From the IMG/VR virus record IMGVR_UViG_3300042465_004530, positions 1 to 21,382 of that record: a stretch of 21,382 nt of DNA; one strand, given 5' to 3'. Every line of letters begins with the position of its first letter. Positions within the stretch are counted from its first letter, which is position 1. The notes under the pieces are model-generated. The model did not search any database. It was not told where the DNA came from and worked only from the letters and a program-made list of their open reading frames with translations. A program made the position numbers and the translations under genes. Positions 1 through 7,608 of the stretch are shown here, piece by piece. The stretch comes from a virus.

Positions 1-216
1 CATCACATAGGAAGCAGGAACGGTCATCTTCTGCTCCTTCACCGATGCCATCCACGGCACGACAGCAATATTTGCACCGCCGCCCTTCGTGGGCATGGGA
101 ACAACCATGCACGGATTCTTGAGAGTATACGACACAACCTTGTCGCCCTCAAAATTCTCGGTAACGGAAGCAATGAGTTCTTCGCCAGTCTGAACCTTCA
201 CGATCTTTGTAGCCAT
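1..216 (-). CDS. Phage Sm/LSm-like small protein, 3' end cut by window edge
   Basis: This gene reads leftward out of the window, so only the first 72 codons are seen. The protein begins MATKIVKVQTGEELIASVTE, followed by a short stretch ending in YTLKNPCMVVPMP, then PWMASVKEQKMTVPASYV. That order (a 'TGEE(L/V)IA' opening, a 'LKNP' turn, then a hydrophobic 'PWM' strand and 'VPASYV') resembles small beta-rich Sm-like proteins common in T4-type environmental phages. The resemblance is from memory of the family and was not tested by a search. The start ATG at 214-216 has an AAAGGA ribosome site just upstream. It follows the DNA polymerase gene after 43 bases and is probably in the same operon. Its role in phage is not established; RNA binding is only a guess from the fold. 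Confidence 0.55.
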   Translation of the reverse strand, partial: MATKIVKVQTGEELIASVTENFEGDKVVSYTLKNPCMVVPMPTKGGGANIAVVPWMASVKEQKMTVPASYVM

Positions 217-259
217 AATGAATCCTTTTGTTAGGGGGTTACTGTATGTAGTGAGGCGG

Positions 260-2812
260 TCAAGCAAATAACGACTCAAGACTATTTCTTTCCTCGGGAC
301 TCCACCCAACCGCATCGGTGATGGTGCGTAGAGGCTCAAGGAAAGTCTTTTTGAATTGAGTATCGTAGTCAATGTATTTCTGAAGATCAAACTCCTTCGG
401 CATAGTGACGGGGAAACCGATCACGCCTTCGTGAATGGGATTAGGAGTCTTCAGATAGATGAACTTCATTTTCTCGCCCTCACCGATGGTGCGGTACTTC
501 TTGCTCAAGCCCATCTTTTTTACAAGCGAGTTGTGGAGCAGAGCGGACTTTACCGCGATGGGCGTACCCTTCTTGTAGATGGTAAGCGGTGACGAGTACT
601 CCTCCATGCCGTTCACGGATCGGGGAGAAGCCACTTCTTCCACGGGCAGAGACTTGAACTCACGCTCCGTCTTGCGGACAAACTCCTGAAGCGTGGCTTC
701 GTCCTGCATCAGCACCATCTCAATGGCGGTCTTCAGAGACTTGCGGACATAGGCAGGAGTGGATGAACGCGCTGTTTCCATGCCCATGATCTTGAACTTC
801 GGAGTCTTGTAGCGAACGCCTTCGGCATCCCACACGGACAGCATATACCGCTTCTTTGCAGTCCACACTCCCGCCTCCGCGATGACTTCGCGTCCCATTG
901 CCATCTTGTTCGCGTAGGCATTGGTGCAGTCCGCAAGGGTGGCGAACTCCTTTTCAATCTGTGGCTGAATCACCCGCTCACAGAACTTGTCCAAGAAGTC
1001 CACCACCCGTTGCGTATCAGCCTCGCCCTTGAAGGACGACTGCACCACCTTGCCAAGTCTCAAGTAAACGGAATCGGTGTCGGACGCAATCACATAGTCC
1101 TCGCCCTCGGTCTTCAGGACGCGATTGAGAAACTTGTTCAGAGCGTCACCGATCCACTGAATGCTCAACTGCCCCGACAGTGTGATGGCTTCGGCAAGTG
1201 CCACATCAAAGAATCTGAAGTACTGGTTGCCGATTGCGCCGTAAGCGGAGTTCAACTGAATCTTACGCACCAACTGAAAGTTGTGGTACTTGGAAATCTC
1301 GTATTCAATCTTGCGCCGCTCTTCGGCTGGCGCATTCTTGTCCAAGTCCACCAACCGCTTCTGTGCTGCGATCATCAGCCCCTTGTAGTGCTTGCGTTCT
1401 GCGTACATCTTCTCCATGAGTTCAGGCAGGAAGCCTTGGCGATCACGCACAAACGCAACACCGTTCGCTGCCACGCTCACGCCTTCTGCCTTTGCAGAGT
1501 TCAGATATTCGGCAGGGTCAATGAACTGCTTTACAGTCTCGCCGCGATTCCGTGCCAACATGGACTCGGGAGAAATGGCTCCACGCCGCCATACGGGATT
1601 GGGGTGCTTTGTCTCGGGAGAGATGTTGTACTGCATGATGAGGTGAGGATACAGCGAGTTCAAGTCAAAACTCACCACCCAATCGTGCTTGCCCACAAGC
1701 GGATCTTTCACATACGCACCCGCGTACTGATCGTCCTTCTTGTGTTCAGTCTTCTGCGGGATCACCATGCCCTTGCTCATCAGGTGGTGGTGGATGATGG
1801 CATCCCATGTGCGGACTTGCGAGAACACATCCTCAAAGTTCACCCGCGCCGAATACGCCAACGCCACCGCGAGTTCCATGAGTTTCAGTTTGGATTCAAG
1901 GCGATCAACGAGCCGCACATCTTGGAAGTTATACTCCATGAACTTCTGAAAGTTCTGTGTGTAGAACTCCTGAATGGTTTCGTATTCCGCATACGACAGT
2001 TTCTCTTCGCCCAACTCCACCTTGGAAATGTGATTGAGTGAGTAGGACTCCTGCTTCACATAGGTGAAAGTCTGATACAGTTCAAAGTAGTCAAGCGTGG
2101 CAACACCGCTGATCACATACGCGGTTTGGTCGCGTCCCATGCGATTCACCACAGTCTCGCGGAGTTTGCCCCACGGCGAGAGGGAGTTCCCCCATCCTTC
2201 TTCAAGGTAGTTCATCCGCGCCACAAGGTACGGAATATCAAAGAAGCGGATGTTCCACCCTGTCACGATGTCGGGATCAAGGAACTTCCACAGTTCAATG
2301 AATCCTTCTAGCAGTTCTCGCTCGTCATCGTAAGGGATGCAGGAAACTCCCTCGCCGTCAATATGAAAGTCTCCCAAGCCTAGCACATAGGTCTTGTCGC
2401 CCATTGAGATCGTGATTGCAATGACCCGCTCGGTAGGAGCGGATGGCGTGGGAAAACCGCCGTCACACGATGTCTCAATGTCCAAGTTTGCTATGCGGAG
2501 GCTGCTGAAGTCATAATCAACTTCATTGGGAAACTCCTTGTAAAGGTACTGGTACACAAAGTTGGTGTTTCCGTAGATGTCGTAGTTGGAGACATCCTTG
2601 AAACGGTCAATGAACTCGCGGGCTTCCCCGATGCCGTCAAACTGAATGGGCTGCACGGGCTTGCCGTTGATGGTGGTGAACTCTCCCTCGTCCTTGGACG
2701 GGATGTAGAGCGTGGGGCAGAACGGGATGCGGAGATGCTGTCTCTGCCCGTTCTTCCATCCACGATACAGGATGTTCTTGCCACGAATATCAACGGAAGT
2801 GTAGAAGTCCAC
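260..2812 (-). CDS. 43: Family B replicative DNA polymerase, T4 gp43-type
   Basis: This is the phage replicative DNA polymerase with 3'-5' proofreading. The 850 residues are close to T4 gp43 length (about 900). Exo I is DIET (D111, E113), Exo II is NIRFFD (N187, D192), and Exo III is YNFQD (Y294, D298). Polymerase motif A is DLNSLYP (D383), motif B is KIQLNSAYG (K517, N521, Y524), and motif C is DTDS (D578, D580). All catalytic acids are present, so it should be active. The start is GTG at 2810-2812, chosen because AAGGAG at 2817-2822 lies four bases upstream and no ATG is available there. That ribosome site overlaps the stop codon of the GroES-like gene, which suggests coupled translation. 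No intein or insertion was seen. Confidence 0.97.
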   Translation of the reverse strand: MDFYTSVDIRGKNILYRGWKNGQRQHLRIPFCPTLYIPSKDEGEFTTINGKPVQPIQFDGIGEAREFIDRFKDVSNYDIYGNTNFVYQYLYKEFPNEVDYDFSSLRIANLDIETSCDGGFPTPSAPTERVIAITISMGDKTYVLGLGDFHIDGEGVSCIPYDDERELLEGFIELWKFLDPDIVTGWNIRFFDIPYLVARMNYLEEGWGNSLSPWGKLRETVVNRMGRDQTAYVISGVATLDYFELYQTFTYVKQESYSLNHISKVELGEEKLSYAEYETIQEFYTQNFQKFMEYNFQDVRLVDRLESKLKLMELAVALAYSARVNFEDVFSQVRTWDAIIHHHLMSKGMVIPQKTEHKKDDQYAGAYVKDPLVGKHDWVVSFDLNSLYPHLIMQYNISPETKHPNPVWRRGAISPESMLARNRGETVKQFIDPAEYLNSAKAEGVSVAANGVAFVRDRQGFLPELMEKMYAERKHYKGLMIAAQKRLVDLDKNAPAEERRKIEYEISKYHNFQLVRKIQLNSAYGAIGNQYFRFFDVALAEAITLSGQLSIQWIGDALNKFLNRVLKTEGEDYVIASDTDSVYLRLGKVVQSSFKGEADTQRVVDFLDKFCERVIQPQIEKEFATLADCTNAYANKMAMGREVIAEAGVWTAKKRYMLSVWDAEGVRYKTPKFKIMGMETARSSTPAYVRKSLKTAIEMVLMQDEATLQEFVRKTEREFKSLPVEEVASPRSVNGMEEYSSPLTIYKKGTPIAVKSALLHNSLVKKMGLSKKYRTIGEGEKMKFIYLKTPNPIHEGVIGFPVTMPKEFDLQKYIDYDTQFKKTFLEPLRTITDAVGWSPEERNSLESLFA

Positions 2813-2816
2813 GATG

Positions 2817-2822
2817 CTCCTT
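2817..2822 (-). promoter_or_regulatory. Ribosome binding site of DNA polymerase
   Basis: AAGGAG on the minus strand, four bases before the GTG at 2812. It shares bases with the TAA stop of the upstream GroES-like gene (2821-2823) and decides the GTG start. Confidence 0.7.
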
Positions 2823-3084
2823 AACGCTCAACGAGTGCAATCCAGTCCTGATGAACCATGTCCCTGCCATCATGTCCCTGACCTTGGTTCTTGGTGCGAT
2901 CCCACAGAACCTTGTCTCCAACCTTGATGTCTTCCGTTATCTTATCACCGATTGCGGCAACCGTAGCCCAAATGTACTGTGTTTTGACTACTTCATTGTA
3001 GATGATGCCTGCTTCGGTTTCCTTCTGTCCGCCAAGGTGCGACTGCACCCAAATCCATTTTCCAATAGGCTTGAACTTGCTCAT
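2821..3084 (-). CDS. GroES-like cochaperonin (Cpn10 family)
   Basis: An 87-residue protein with the GroES fold pattern: an opening strand IGKWIWVQ, a loop with KETEAGIIYNE (residues 21-31) at the place of the GroES mobile loop, then VAAIGDKITEDIKVGDKVLW, the usual 'V.A.G......VK.GD.VL' core. Known GroES proteins cap the GroEL chamber, and T4 gp31 and other phage cochaperonins replace host GroES to fold phage capsid proteins. The start ATG overlaps the stop of the DNA methyltransferase gene (ATGA), with AAGGAG eight bases upstream. No GroEL is seen in the window, so it would have to work with host GroEL. The sequence is diverged, so binding to GroEL is an inference. Confidence 0.75.
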   Translation of the reverse strand: MSKFKPIGKWIWVQSHLGGQKETEAGIIYNEVVKTQYIWATVAAIGDKITEDIKVGDKVLWDRTKNQGQGHDGRDMVHQDWIALVER

Positions 3085-4232
3085 TCAAATACTCCTTCTA
3101 GGGTTTGTGGAACGGATTCTTTAATCCGCTCTTCTGCGATCTTCACATATTCGGGATTCAGTTCAGTCCCGATGTAGTTGCGTCCATTCTTCAGTGCCAC
3201 CACAGCAGTTGTGCCGCTGCCCGTGAACGGATCAAACACCGTGCCGTCCTTGGGGCATCCTGCAAGCACACACGGCTCAATCAGGTTCTCGGGATACACC
3301 GCAAAGTGTGCGCCCTTGTAGCCCTTCGCGTTCACCGTCCACACCGACCGCTTGTTCTTCAGCGGATTCTCTTCCCACTCCTTGCCCTGTAGCCCGTGGT
3401 GCTTGAGTTTGGGATCGGTAGTTCCATTTCGCATCTCGGTGCGGTCACGGGTTCCCCAATTACGAGCAGGTTCCTTGATTGCTTCGTGATCGTAGTAGTA
3501 CTTCGGCTTCTTGGACAGAAGGAAGATGTACTCATGCGCTTTCGTGCAGCGGTCTTCCACGCTCTCGGGCATGGGATTAGGCTTGTTCCAAATGATATCC
3601 TGCCGCAGATACCACCCGTCTGCTTGCAGCGCAAACGCTACGCGCCACGGAATGCCGATCAAGTCCTTGGTCTTCAGCCCTTTCTGATCCTTGCGATTTC
3701 CAGGAATAAAGTCTGAAGGCATACCGCGCTGACCACCTTGCGTCTGTGGGGGCGGGGCGCAGTTCTTTGCGCTCATGTACGAGTCGCCAAGGTTCAGCCA
3801 CAGCGTACCGTCATCGCGCAGGATGCGGCGCACCTCGCGGAACACTTCGGTCATCTTCTGCACATAGCCGTCAACGGTGTCCTCCTGACCAATTTGAGAA
3901 TCTACTCGTTTTGCACCACACTTTTTGCAAGAATGGTTATATTGAATTCCCTGTCCAATCTGCTCATCGTGAATACGAGTTCTTGTACTGCCATCCATTC
4001 GTTCACCAACAGCAATCATAGACTTCTTTTGCCGAAGCCTTTCTGCCATTGCAGTAGTATCAATATGATCGCATTCTATGTCGCCTCCTTCCCACGATCC
4101 TGTTCCATAGTCACGCAAGCCAAAGTACGGTGGGGATGTAATGCAAGTCTGAACGCAGCCGTCAGGCAGAGTCTTCATGCCCTCAATGCAGTCACCCGTG
4201 ATGATGCGGTAGTGTGGTTGGTGTGTGGTCAT
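3081..4232 (-). CDS. DNA methyltransferase, N4-cytosine/N6-adenine, beta class
   Basis: A 383-residue SAM-dependent DNA methyltransferase. The catalytic motif IV TSPPY is at residues 32-36 and the SAM-binding motif I DPFTGSGTT is at 334-342, so motif IV precedes motif I as in the beta class. TSPPY occurs in both m4C and some m6A enzymes, so the base is undecided. Between residues 50 and 120 lies an insertion with CDH (C54, H56) and CKKC (C102, C105), probably a zinc-binding part of target recognition. The DNA for that insertion is much more AT-rich than the flanks. No restriction enzyme is adjacent, so it is an orphan methyltransferase, probably protecting phage DNA from host restriction. The start ATG overlaps the stop of the upstream HNH gene (ATGA). 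Confidence 0.93.
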   Translation of the reverse strand: MTTHQPHYRIITGDCIEGMKTLPDGCVQTCITSPPYFGLRDYGTGSWEGGDIECDHIDTTAMAERLRQKKSMIAVGERMDGSTRTRIHDEQIGQGIQYNHSCKKCGAKRVDSQIGQEDTVDGYVQKMTEVFREVRRILRDDGTLWLNLGDSYMSAKNCAPPPQTQGGQRGMPSDFIPGNRKDQKGLKTKDLIGIPWRVAFALQADGWYLRQDIIWNKPNPMPESVEDRCTKAHEYIFLLSKKPKYYYDHEAIKEPARNWGTRDRTEMRNGTTDPKLKHHGLQGKEWEENPLKNKRSVWTVNAKGYKGAHFAVYPENLIEPCVLAGCPKDGTVFDPFTGSGTTAVVALKNGRNYIGTELNPEYVKIAEERIKESVPQTLEGVFE

Positions 4233-4948
4233 GCCATGAAATCCTCTAGTGTGGGCTTGCTCTTCAGCGGCTTGCCTGTGATCAGCGCGTCCAAATCGTC
4301 TTCACTCAATCCCAATCCTTCCGCGAGTTGTTGAACAAACTCCCATGCGCGTTCGGGACTGACCCGCTCACTATACAGGCGAAAGTGTTCGGGTGCAAGA
4401 GCAATCGCTTCGGGAAACAGTTTATCTTGCTTGGACACATTTTCCCTGCCATCAAGTATTCTCAAATTGACGGGGTGATGTATTCCTCCGTGAGTGATTG
4501 GAAGAATATGGTCTATGTGATACTCTCGTCCTGTCTCACTTTGGAGTTGTTGGCGAGTGCGTTCCAACAAGAGCATTTTCTCTTTTTCGTTGGCAGTCAA
4601 AGGAATTGATGCATTTTTTTGTTTGCATCTCCGTCTTCTTTTCAGTTCATGGTCTAGGTCACGATTTCGTTCACGCCAAGCCTTGCTTGTTATCGCTCTT
4701 CGTTCACGATTTCGTTCACGCCAAGCCTTATTTGTTGTCGCTTTCCGTTCACGATTGCGTTCAAGCCAAGCCTTGTCTACTATAGATATTCGTTCACGAT
4801 TCCGTTCACGATAAGCCTTGCTTGTTGTCGCTTTCCGTTCACGATTGCGTTCATACCAAGCCTTATTTGTTGCCGCTTTCCGTTCACGATTGCGTTCAAG
4901 CCAAGCCTTGTCTAGTATCTTTTTTCTTTCAGGGTCTTTATATGCCAC
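4229..4948 (-). CDS. HNH endonuclease with repeat-rich N-terminus (copy 1)
   Basis: A 239-residue free-standing HNH endonuclease. The nuclease core lies near residues 143-175: YHIDHILPI (H144, D146, H147), then GGIHHPVNLRILDGREN with N161 and N170, then K174. Residues 15-104 are five full 15-residue repeats of the type AWxERNRERKAxTxK plus a sixth degraded one, strongly charged and probably helical; they may contact DNA. The start is GTG at 4946-4948, preceded by a G-rich GGGGGTGAGG that can act as a ribosome site. The C-terminus ends TLEDFMA and its TGA overlaps the methyltransferase ATG. A longer paralogue lies at 5355-6218. Such genes are usually selfish homing endonucleases in T4-type phages; the target is unknown. 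Confidence 0.9.
   Translation of the reverse strand: MAYKDPERKKILDKAWLERNRERKAATNKAWYERNRERKATTSKAYRERNRERISIVDKAWLERNRERKATTNKAWRERNRERRAITSKAWRERNRDLDHELKRRRRCKQKNASIPLTANEKEKMLLLERTRQQLQSETGREYHIDHILPITHGGIHHPVNLRILDGRENVSKQDKLFPEAIALAPEHFRLYSERVSPERAWEFVQQLAEGLGLSEDDLDALITGKPLKSKPTLEDFMA
4637..4906 (-). repeat. In-frame 45-bp tandem repeats in HNH copy 1
   Basis: Six consecutive 45-base units, each coding for 15 residues of the form AWxERNRERKAxTxK. The first five are well conserved and the sixth (4637-4681) is degraded. On the plus strand the repeated core reads like 'cgttcacgatt(t/g)cgttcacgccaag'. Unit boundaries fall at A-W codons. Confidence 0.85.
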
Positions 4949-4962
4949 ACCTCACCCCCGCA

Positions 4963-5358
4963 TCAGGCAATGTCGCCGTATCCCTTGCCGCGTATAAAGA
5001 AGTTCTCTTCGTGCCCTTCAAAACCAAAGCATTCCCGTGCGTAGTCAAGAATGATCTGCTTGTCAAACTTGTTGCAGGAGTACACATCAAGCGTGATGAA
5101 CCGCTTTGGCTCCATTGAGTGAATCTGAATGCCGCTCTCAATGAGTGGAACCCAACCGCTCACCCCTGCCTTGTCGGGGTACAGTTCCGTGCCGTGGTTG
5201 GTTGGACCATGCATGACTACGGGCTGACTCATGCGGGTCATGCCGATCTTGTCCACCACGCGCTCAAGAAAGCGGTAGTGCAGTTCCAAGTCATCGGCTG
5301 CACCGATGCGGCAGTTGTACATATCAAGGTAATACGAATATCCGAATGGCTTGCTCAT
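4963..5358 (-). CDS. speD: S-adenosylmethionine decarboxylase proenzyme
   Basis: A 131-residue AdoMet decarboxylase of the short prokaryotic type. The family matures by self-cleavage before a serine that becomes a pyruvoyl group. Here the motif is ESGIQIHSMEP, aligning with ESHxSIHTxPE of bacterial SpeD. S75 (pyruvoyl serine), H80 (processing) and C95 in DVYSC are all kept, while the histidine right after the serine is glycine (G76). The product, decarboxylated SAM, feeds spermidine synthesis. No spermidine synthase is seen, so host enzymes would be needed. The gene sits between the two HNH genes and its ATG overlaps the stop of HNH copy 2. Phage speD genes are known in cyanophages; the purpose (DNA charge neutralisation or host metabolism) is inferred. 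Confidence 0.85.
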   Translation of the reverse strand: MSKPFGYSYYLDMYNCRIGAADDLELHYRFLERVVDKIGMTRMSQPVVMHGPTNHGTELYPDKAGVSGWVPLIESGIQIHSMEPKRFITLDVYSCNKFDKQIILDYARECFGFEGHEENFFIRGKGYGDIA

Positions 5359-6218
5359 GTGAAAAAATCCTCTAGTGTTGGCTTGCCCTTTAGTGGCTTG
5401 CCTGTGATCAATGCGTCCAAATCGTCTTCACCCAATCCCAATCCTGCTGCTAGTTGTCGCACAAACTCCCATGCTCGTTCAGGACTGACCCGCTCACTAT
5501 ACAGACGAAAGTGTTCGGGCGCAAGAGCAATCGCTTCGGGAAGAAGTTTGTCTTGCTTGGACTCGTTTTCCCTGCCATCAAGTATTCTCATATTGACGGG
5601 GTGATGTATTCCTCCGTGAGCGATTGGAAGAATGTGATCTATATGATACTCTCGTCCTGTCTCCCTTTGGAGTTCTTGACGAGTTCGTTCTAAAATCACA
5701 ATCTGTTGGGTTTCATTTGCGGTCAAATAAACTGATGCATTTCTTTTTCTGCATCTTCGTCTTCTTACTTTTTCATTTACTAAATCACGATTGCGTTCGA
5801 TCCAAGCCTTTTCTATTTTTCTTGTTCGTTCACGATTTACTTTACGATAAGTTACAATCCGTTCACGATTTCGTTCACGCCAAGCCTTGTTTTTTGCCGC
5901 TCTTCGTTCACGATTGCGTTCATTGTAAATCTTATCTCTAGCGGCTTTTCTTTCACGATTGCGTTCACGACAAATCCGAACCTTTTCGGGATTGTTTTTA
6001 CGCCAAGCCTTGTTTGCTGCCGCTCTTTGTTCACGATTTCGTTCACGCCAAGCCTTGTCTATTGCCGCCTTTCGTTCACGATTGCGTTCACGACAAATCC
6101 TAACTTTTTCAGGATTGCATTCATACCAAGCCCTGTTGGTTGCCGCTATTCGTTCACGATTTCGTTCACGCCAAGCCTTTATATAAGCCCTCTTTTTTTC
6201 AGGATCTCTGTATGCCAC
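5355..6218 (-). CDS. HNH endonuclease with repeat-rich N-terminus (copy 2)
   Basis: A 287-residue paralogue of the HNH protein at 4229-4948. The nuclease part is nearly identical: YHIDHILPI (H192, D194, H195), GGIHHPVNMRILDGREN (N209, N218), K222, and the tail TLEDFFT. The N-terminal repeat part is longer and mixed, with units of 15, 13 and 11 residues. A compound segment containing NPEKVRICRERNRERKAA occurs twice. The start is GTG at 6216-6218, with almost the same 16 bases upstream as copy 1. Its TGA overlaps the speD ATG. Both copies therefore sit neatly between genes without breaking them, as expected of homing elements. Copy 2 follows the lysozyme-like gene, whose stop codon falls inside the shared upstream bases. 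Confidence 0.9.
   Translation of the reverse strand: MAYRDPEKKRAYIKAWRERNRERIAATNRAWYECNPEKVRICRERNRERKAAIDKAWRERNREQRAAANKAWRKNNPEKVRICRERNRERKAARDKIYNERNRERRAAKNKAWRERNRERIVTYRKVNRERTRKIEKAWIERNRDLVNEKVRRRRCRKRNASVYLTANETQQIVILERTRQELQRETGREYHIDHILPIAHGGIHHPVNMRILDGRENESKQDKLLPEAIALAPEHFRLYSERVSPERAWEFVRQLAAGLGLGEDDLDALITGKPLKGKPTLEDFFT
5763..6176 (-). repeat. In-frame mixed-length tandem repeats in HNH copy 2
   Basis: Ten consecutive units coding for 15, 13, 13, 15, 13, 13, 15, 15, 11 and 15 residues, all built on (A-W-x)-E-R-N-R-E-R-x-A. The 15-13-13 block appears twice in a row, which suggests duplication of a 41-residue (123-bp) block within the gene. The last unit is degraded. Confidence 0.8.
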
Positions 6219-6221
6219 GCC

Positions 6222-6653
6222 TCACCCCCGCATCGCCTTCACGATCTTATTCCAATACTTCAGAGTAGCGGTGCGCGTGTGTCCCTTTGGACCGCCGTTG
6301 TGAATCCGCGCCAACTGCTCAACGGTCGCGCCCTTCGGGGCGTACCGCTTCCAATACGCACGAATGATCTTTTCGGCATATGCCTTGTTCATGCAGTCCT
6401 TGTACTCCCCGCCGATAGTCTTGTCAAACTCAACGGCATCCTGCCAGTACTCGCGCCAAATCTGATAAGGACCAATTGCCTTACCGTCATCACCAACGAG
6501 GTTCTTGCCACGGTTGGACTCCACAGTGTACATGGCATCCAACAGATTGTCAACGGTGTAGCACTCAACAGGCATGGGCAGCACAGGGTACGGCTTGCCC
6601 TTGAAGTCAGCGGGAACACCACACAGAATAGTAGCGAGAATCACAGCAAACAT
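6222..6653 (-). CDS. Lysozyme/transglycosylase-like cell-wall hydrolase, exported
   Basis: A 143-residue protein. It opens with a short hydrophobic stretch (MFAVILATILCG), possibly a signal peptide or anchor. The core has MYTVESNRGKN (E45 a likely catalytic acid), GDDGKAIGPYQI (residues 54-65), YWQDA, and ARIHNGGP near residues 115-122. This set is typical of SLT-type transglycosylases and destabilase/i-type lysozyme-like domains: E in 'ESxxG', a 'GPYQI' strand and a late 'NGGP'. It would cut peptidoglycan, for lysis or at entry. No holin or spanin is adjacent. The start ATG lies 13 bases inside the end of the UV endonuclease gene, with AAAGG upstream. Its last codons and stop lie in the sequence also found upstream of HNH copy 1. 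Confidence 0.75.
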   Translation of the reverse strand: MFAVILATILCGVPADFKGKPYPVLPMPVECYTVDNLLDAMYTVESNRGKNLVGDDGKAIGPYQIWREYWQDAVEFDKTIGGEYKDCMNKAYAEKIIRAYWKRYAPKGATVEQLARIHNGGPKGHTRTATLKYWNKIVKAMRG

Positions 6654-7570
6654 GGGGTATGAGCCTTTCTGTACTCAAGAAGTGCCAAGTCCTTTGCCTT
6701 GGCTTCAATCATCACATCGTACTCCACCGTGTCCGACAGCAGAGGAATCTCTTCACGAATGTAGTCCGAGTGGGCTTGCGGTCGCGCTCCCGCCTTGGAC
6801 TCCGAGTAGTGTACCTTGGGAATTTCACGAAAGCCGTCCCATGTGCTGAATGCCATGTCTGCTGCCTCAAGCAGAGACTCCCGATGACAGAAGCGGTGGT
6901 GGTGGATATCCAACACCAACTTCACAGGGCAGTGCTTTGCCACTTGGGTGTACAGTTCCGTCATGCTCCACATTGAGGGCTTGTCATCGTTCTCAAGGGT
7001 AAGCCGCCGCTTGATGCTGTCGGGAAGTCGGGAGAACTCGCGCAGGAAGCGATCAGCCGTCTTGTGCTTGTCGCCGTACACGCCGCCCATGTGGATGTTG
7101 ATGGCAAACTCGTCACCGTAGCCCAAGATGTCGGGGATGAGCGAGTGCATAGCCAAAGACTTCACACTTTTCTCCACCGTGTGAGGATCGGGCGAGGCAA
7201 TGCAAGTGTACGGACCAGGATGGCACGACAGGCGCATCTTGTTCTGCTTGGCGTACCAACCCGCCATGATCAGCGATGCGCGGATGGAGGCTTCGTGTTC
7301 AGGCAGCAAGTCCGTGATCTCGTACCCAAGGGTGGGGTGATCCATGAACGGAAACATCCCGCTGCCGATACGGAAGAACTTGATGCCGTTCGCCACATTC
7401 CATTCGAGAATTGGGAGCAGATCGGCGGCGTTCCGCGCACCAAGTTCTCCCACACGCTCCAACGAAAAGCGATCCATCCGCAGGGTGCGGTCGGTGAACA
7501 GCCGATCCTTGGGCTTGCGCCCTGCTGCAAGGGAAAGGTTCTGACAGGCGTAGCCAAGGTGTCGGATCAT
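6641..7570 (-). CDS. uvsE: UV damage endonuclease (UvdE/UvsE family)
   Basis: A 309-residue TIM-barrel metallo-endonuclease that nicks DNA 5' of UV photoproducts. Family signatures are LGYACQNLSL at the N-terminus, KFFRIGSGMFPFMDHP (residues 64-79), LSCHPGPY (H117), INIHMGG (H160), LTLENDD (E193), VLDIHHH (D221, H223, H224), KVHYSE (H254), AHSDYI (H267) and MIEAKAKD (E289). The metal-binding His, Glu and Asp pattern of the characterised Thermus enzyme appears complete, and the length is normal. A phage using it could repair UV lesions in its genome independently of the host, which suits sunlit water; that ecological point is inference. The ribosome site before the ATG at 7570 is weak (AGAG). 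Confidence 0.93.
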   Translation of the reverse strand: MIRHLGYACQNLSLAAGRKPKDRLFTDRTLRMDRFSLERVGELGARNAADLLPILEWNVANGIKFFRIGSGMFPFMDHPTLGYEITDLLPEHEASIRASLIMAGWYAKQNKMRLSCHPGPYTCIASPDPHTVEKSVKSLAMHSLIPDILGYGDEFAINIHMGGVYGDKHKTADRFLREFSRLPDSIKRRLTLENDDKPSMWSMTELYTQVAKHCPVKLVLDIHHHRFCHRESLLEAADMAFSTWDGFREIPKVHYSESKAGARPQAHSDYIREEIPLLSDTVEYDVMIEAKAKDLALLEYRKAHTPCLL

Positions 7571-7608
7571 GTCTCTAGTGTATCGTCCCTAATATTTGTG
7601 ACAAGTGG

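Noticed and set aside
1010-2041. A long plus-strand open frame of 343 codons opposite the DNA polymerase
   Set aside because: It lies entirely opposite a clear polymerase gene with all motifs and its protein has no domain; it is a product of the codon bias of the real gene.
4637-6176. Regular short repeats that could look like a CRISPR array
   Set aside because: The repeats are in frame, have no unique spacers and code for Arg/Glu-rich units of the HNH proteins.
7571-7608. The 38-base gap before the UV endonuclease as a promoter or terminator
   Set aside because: I saw no clear promoter boxes, no late-promoter match and no hairpin in it.
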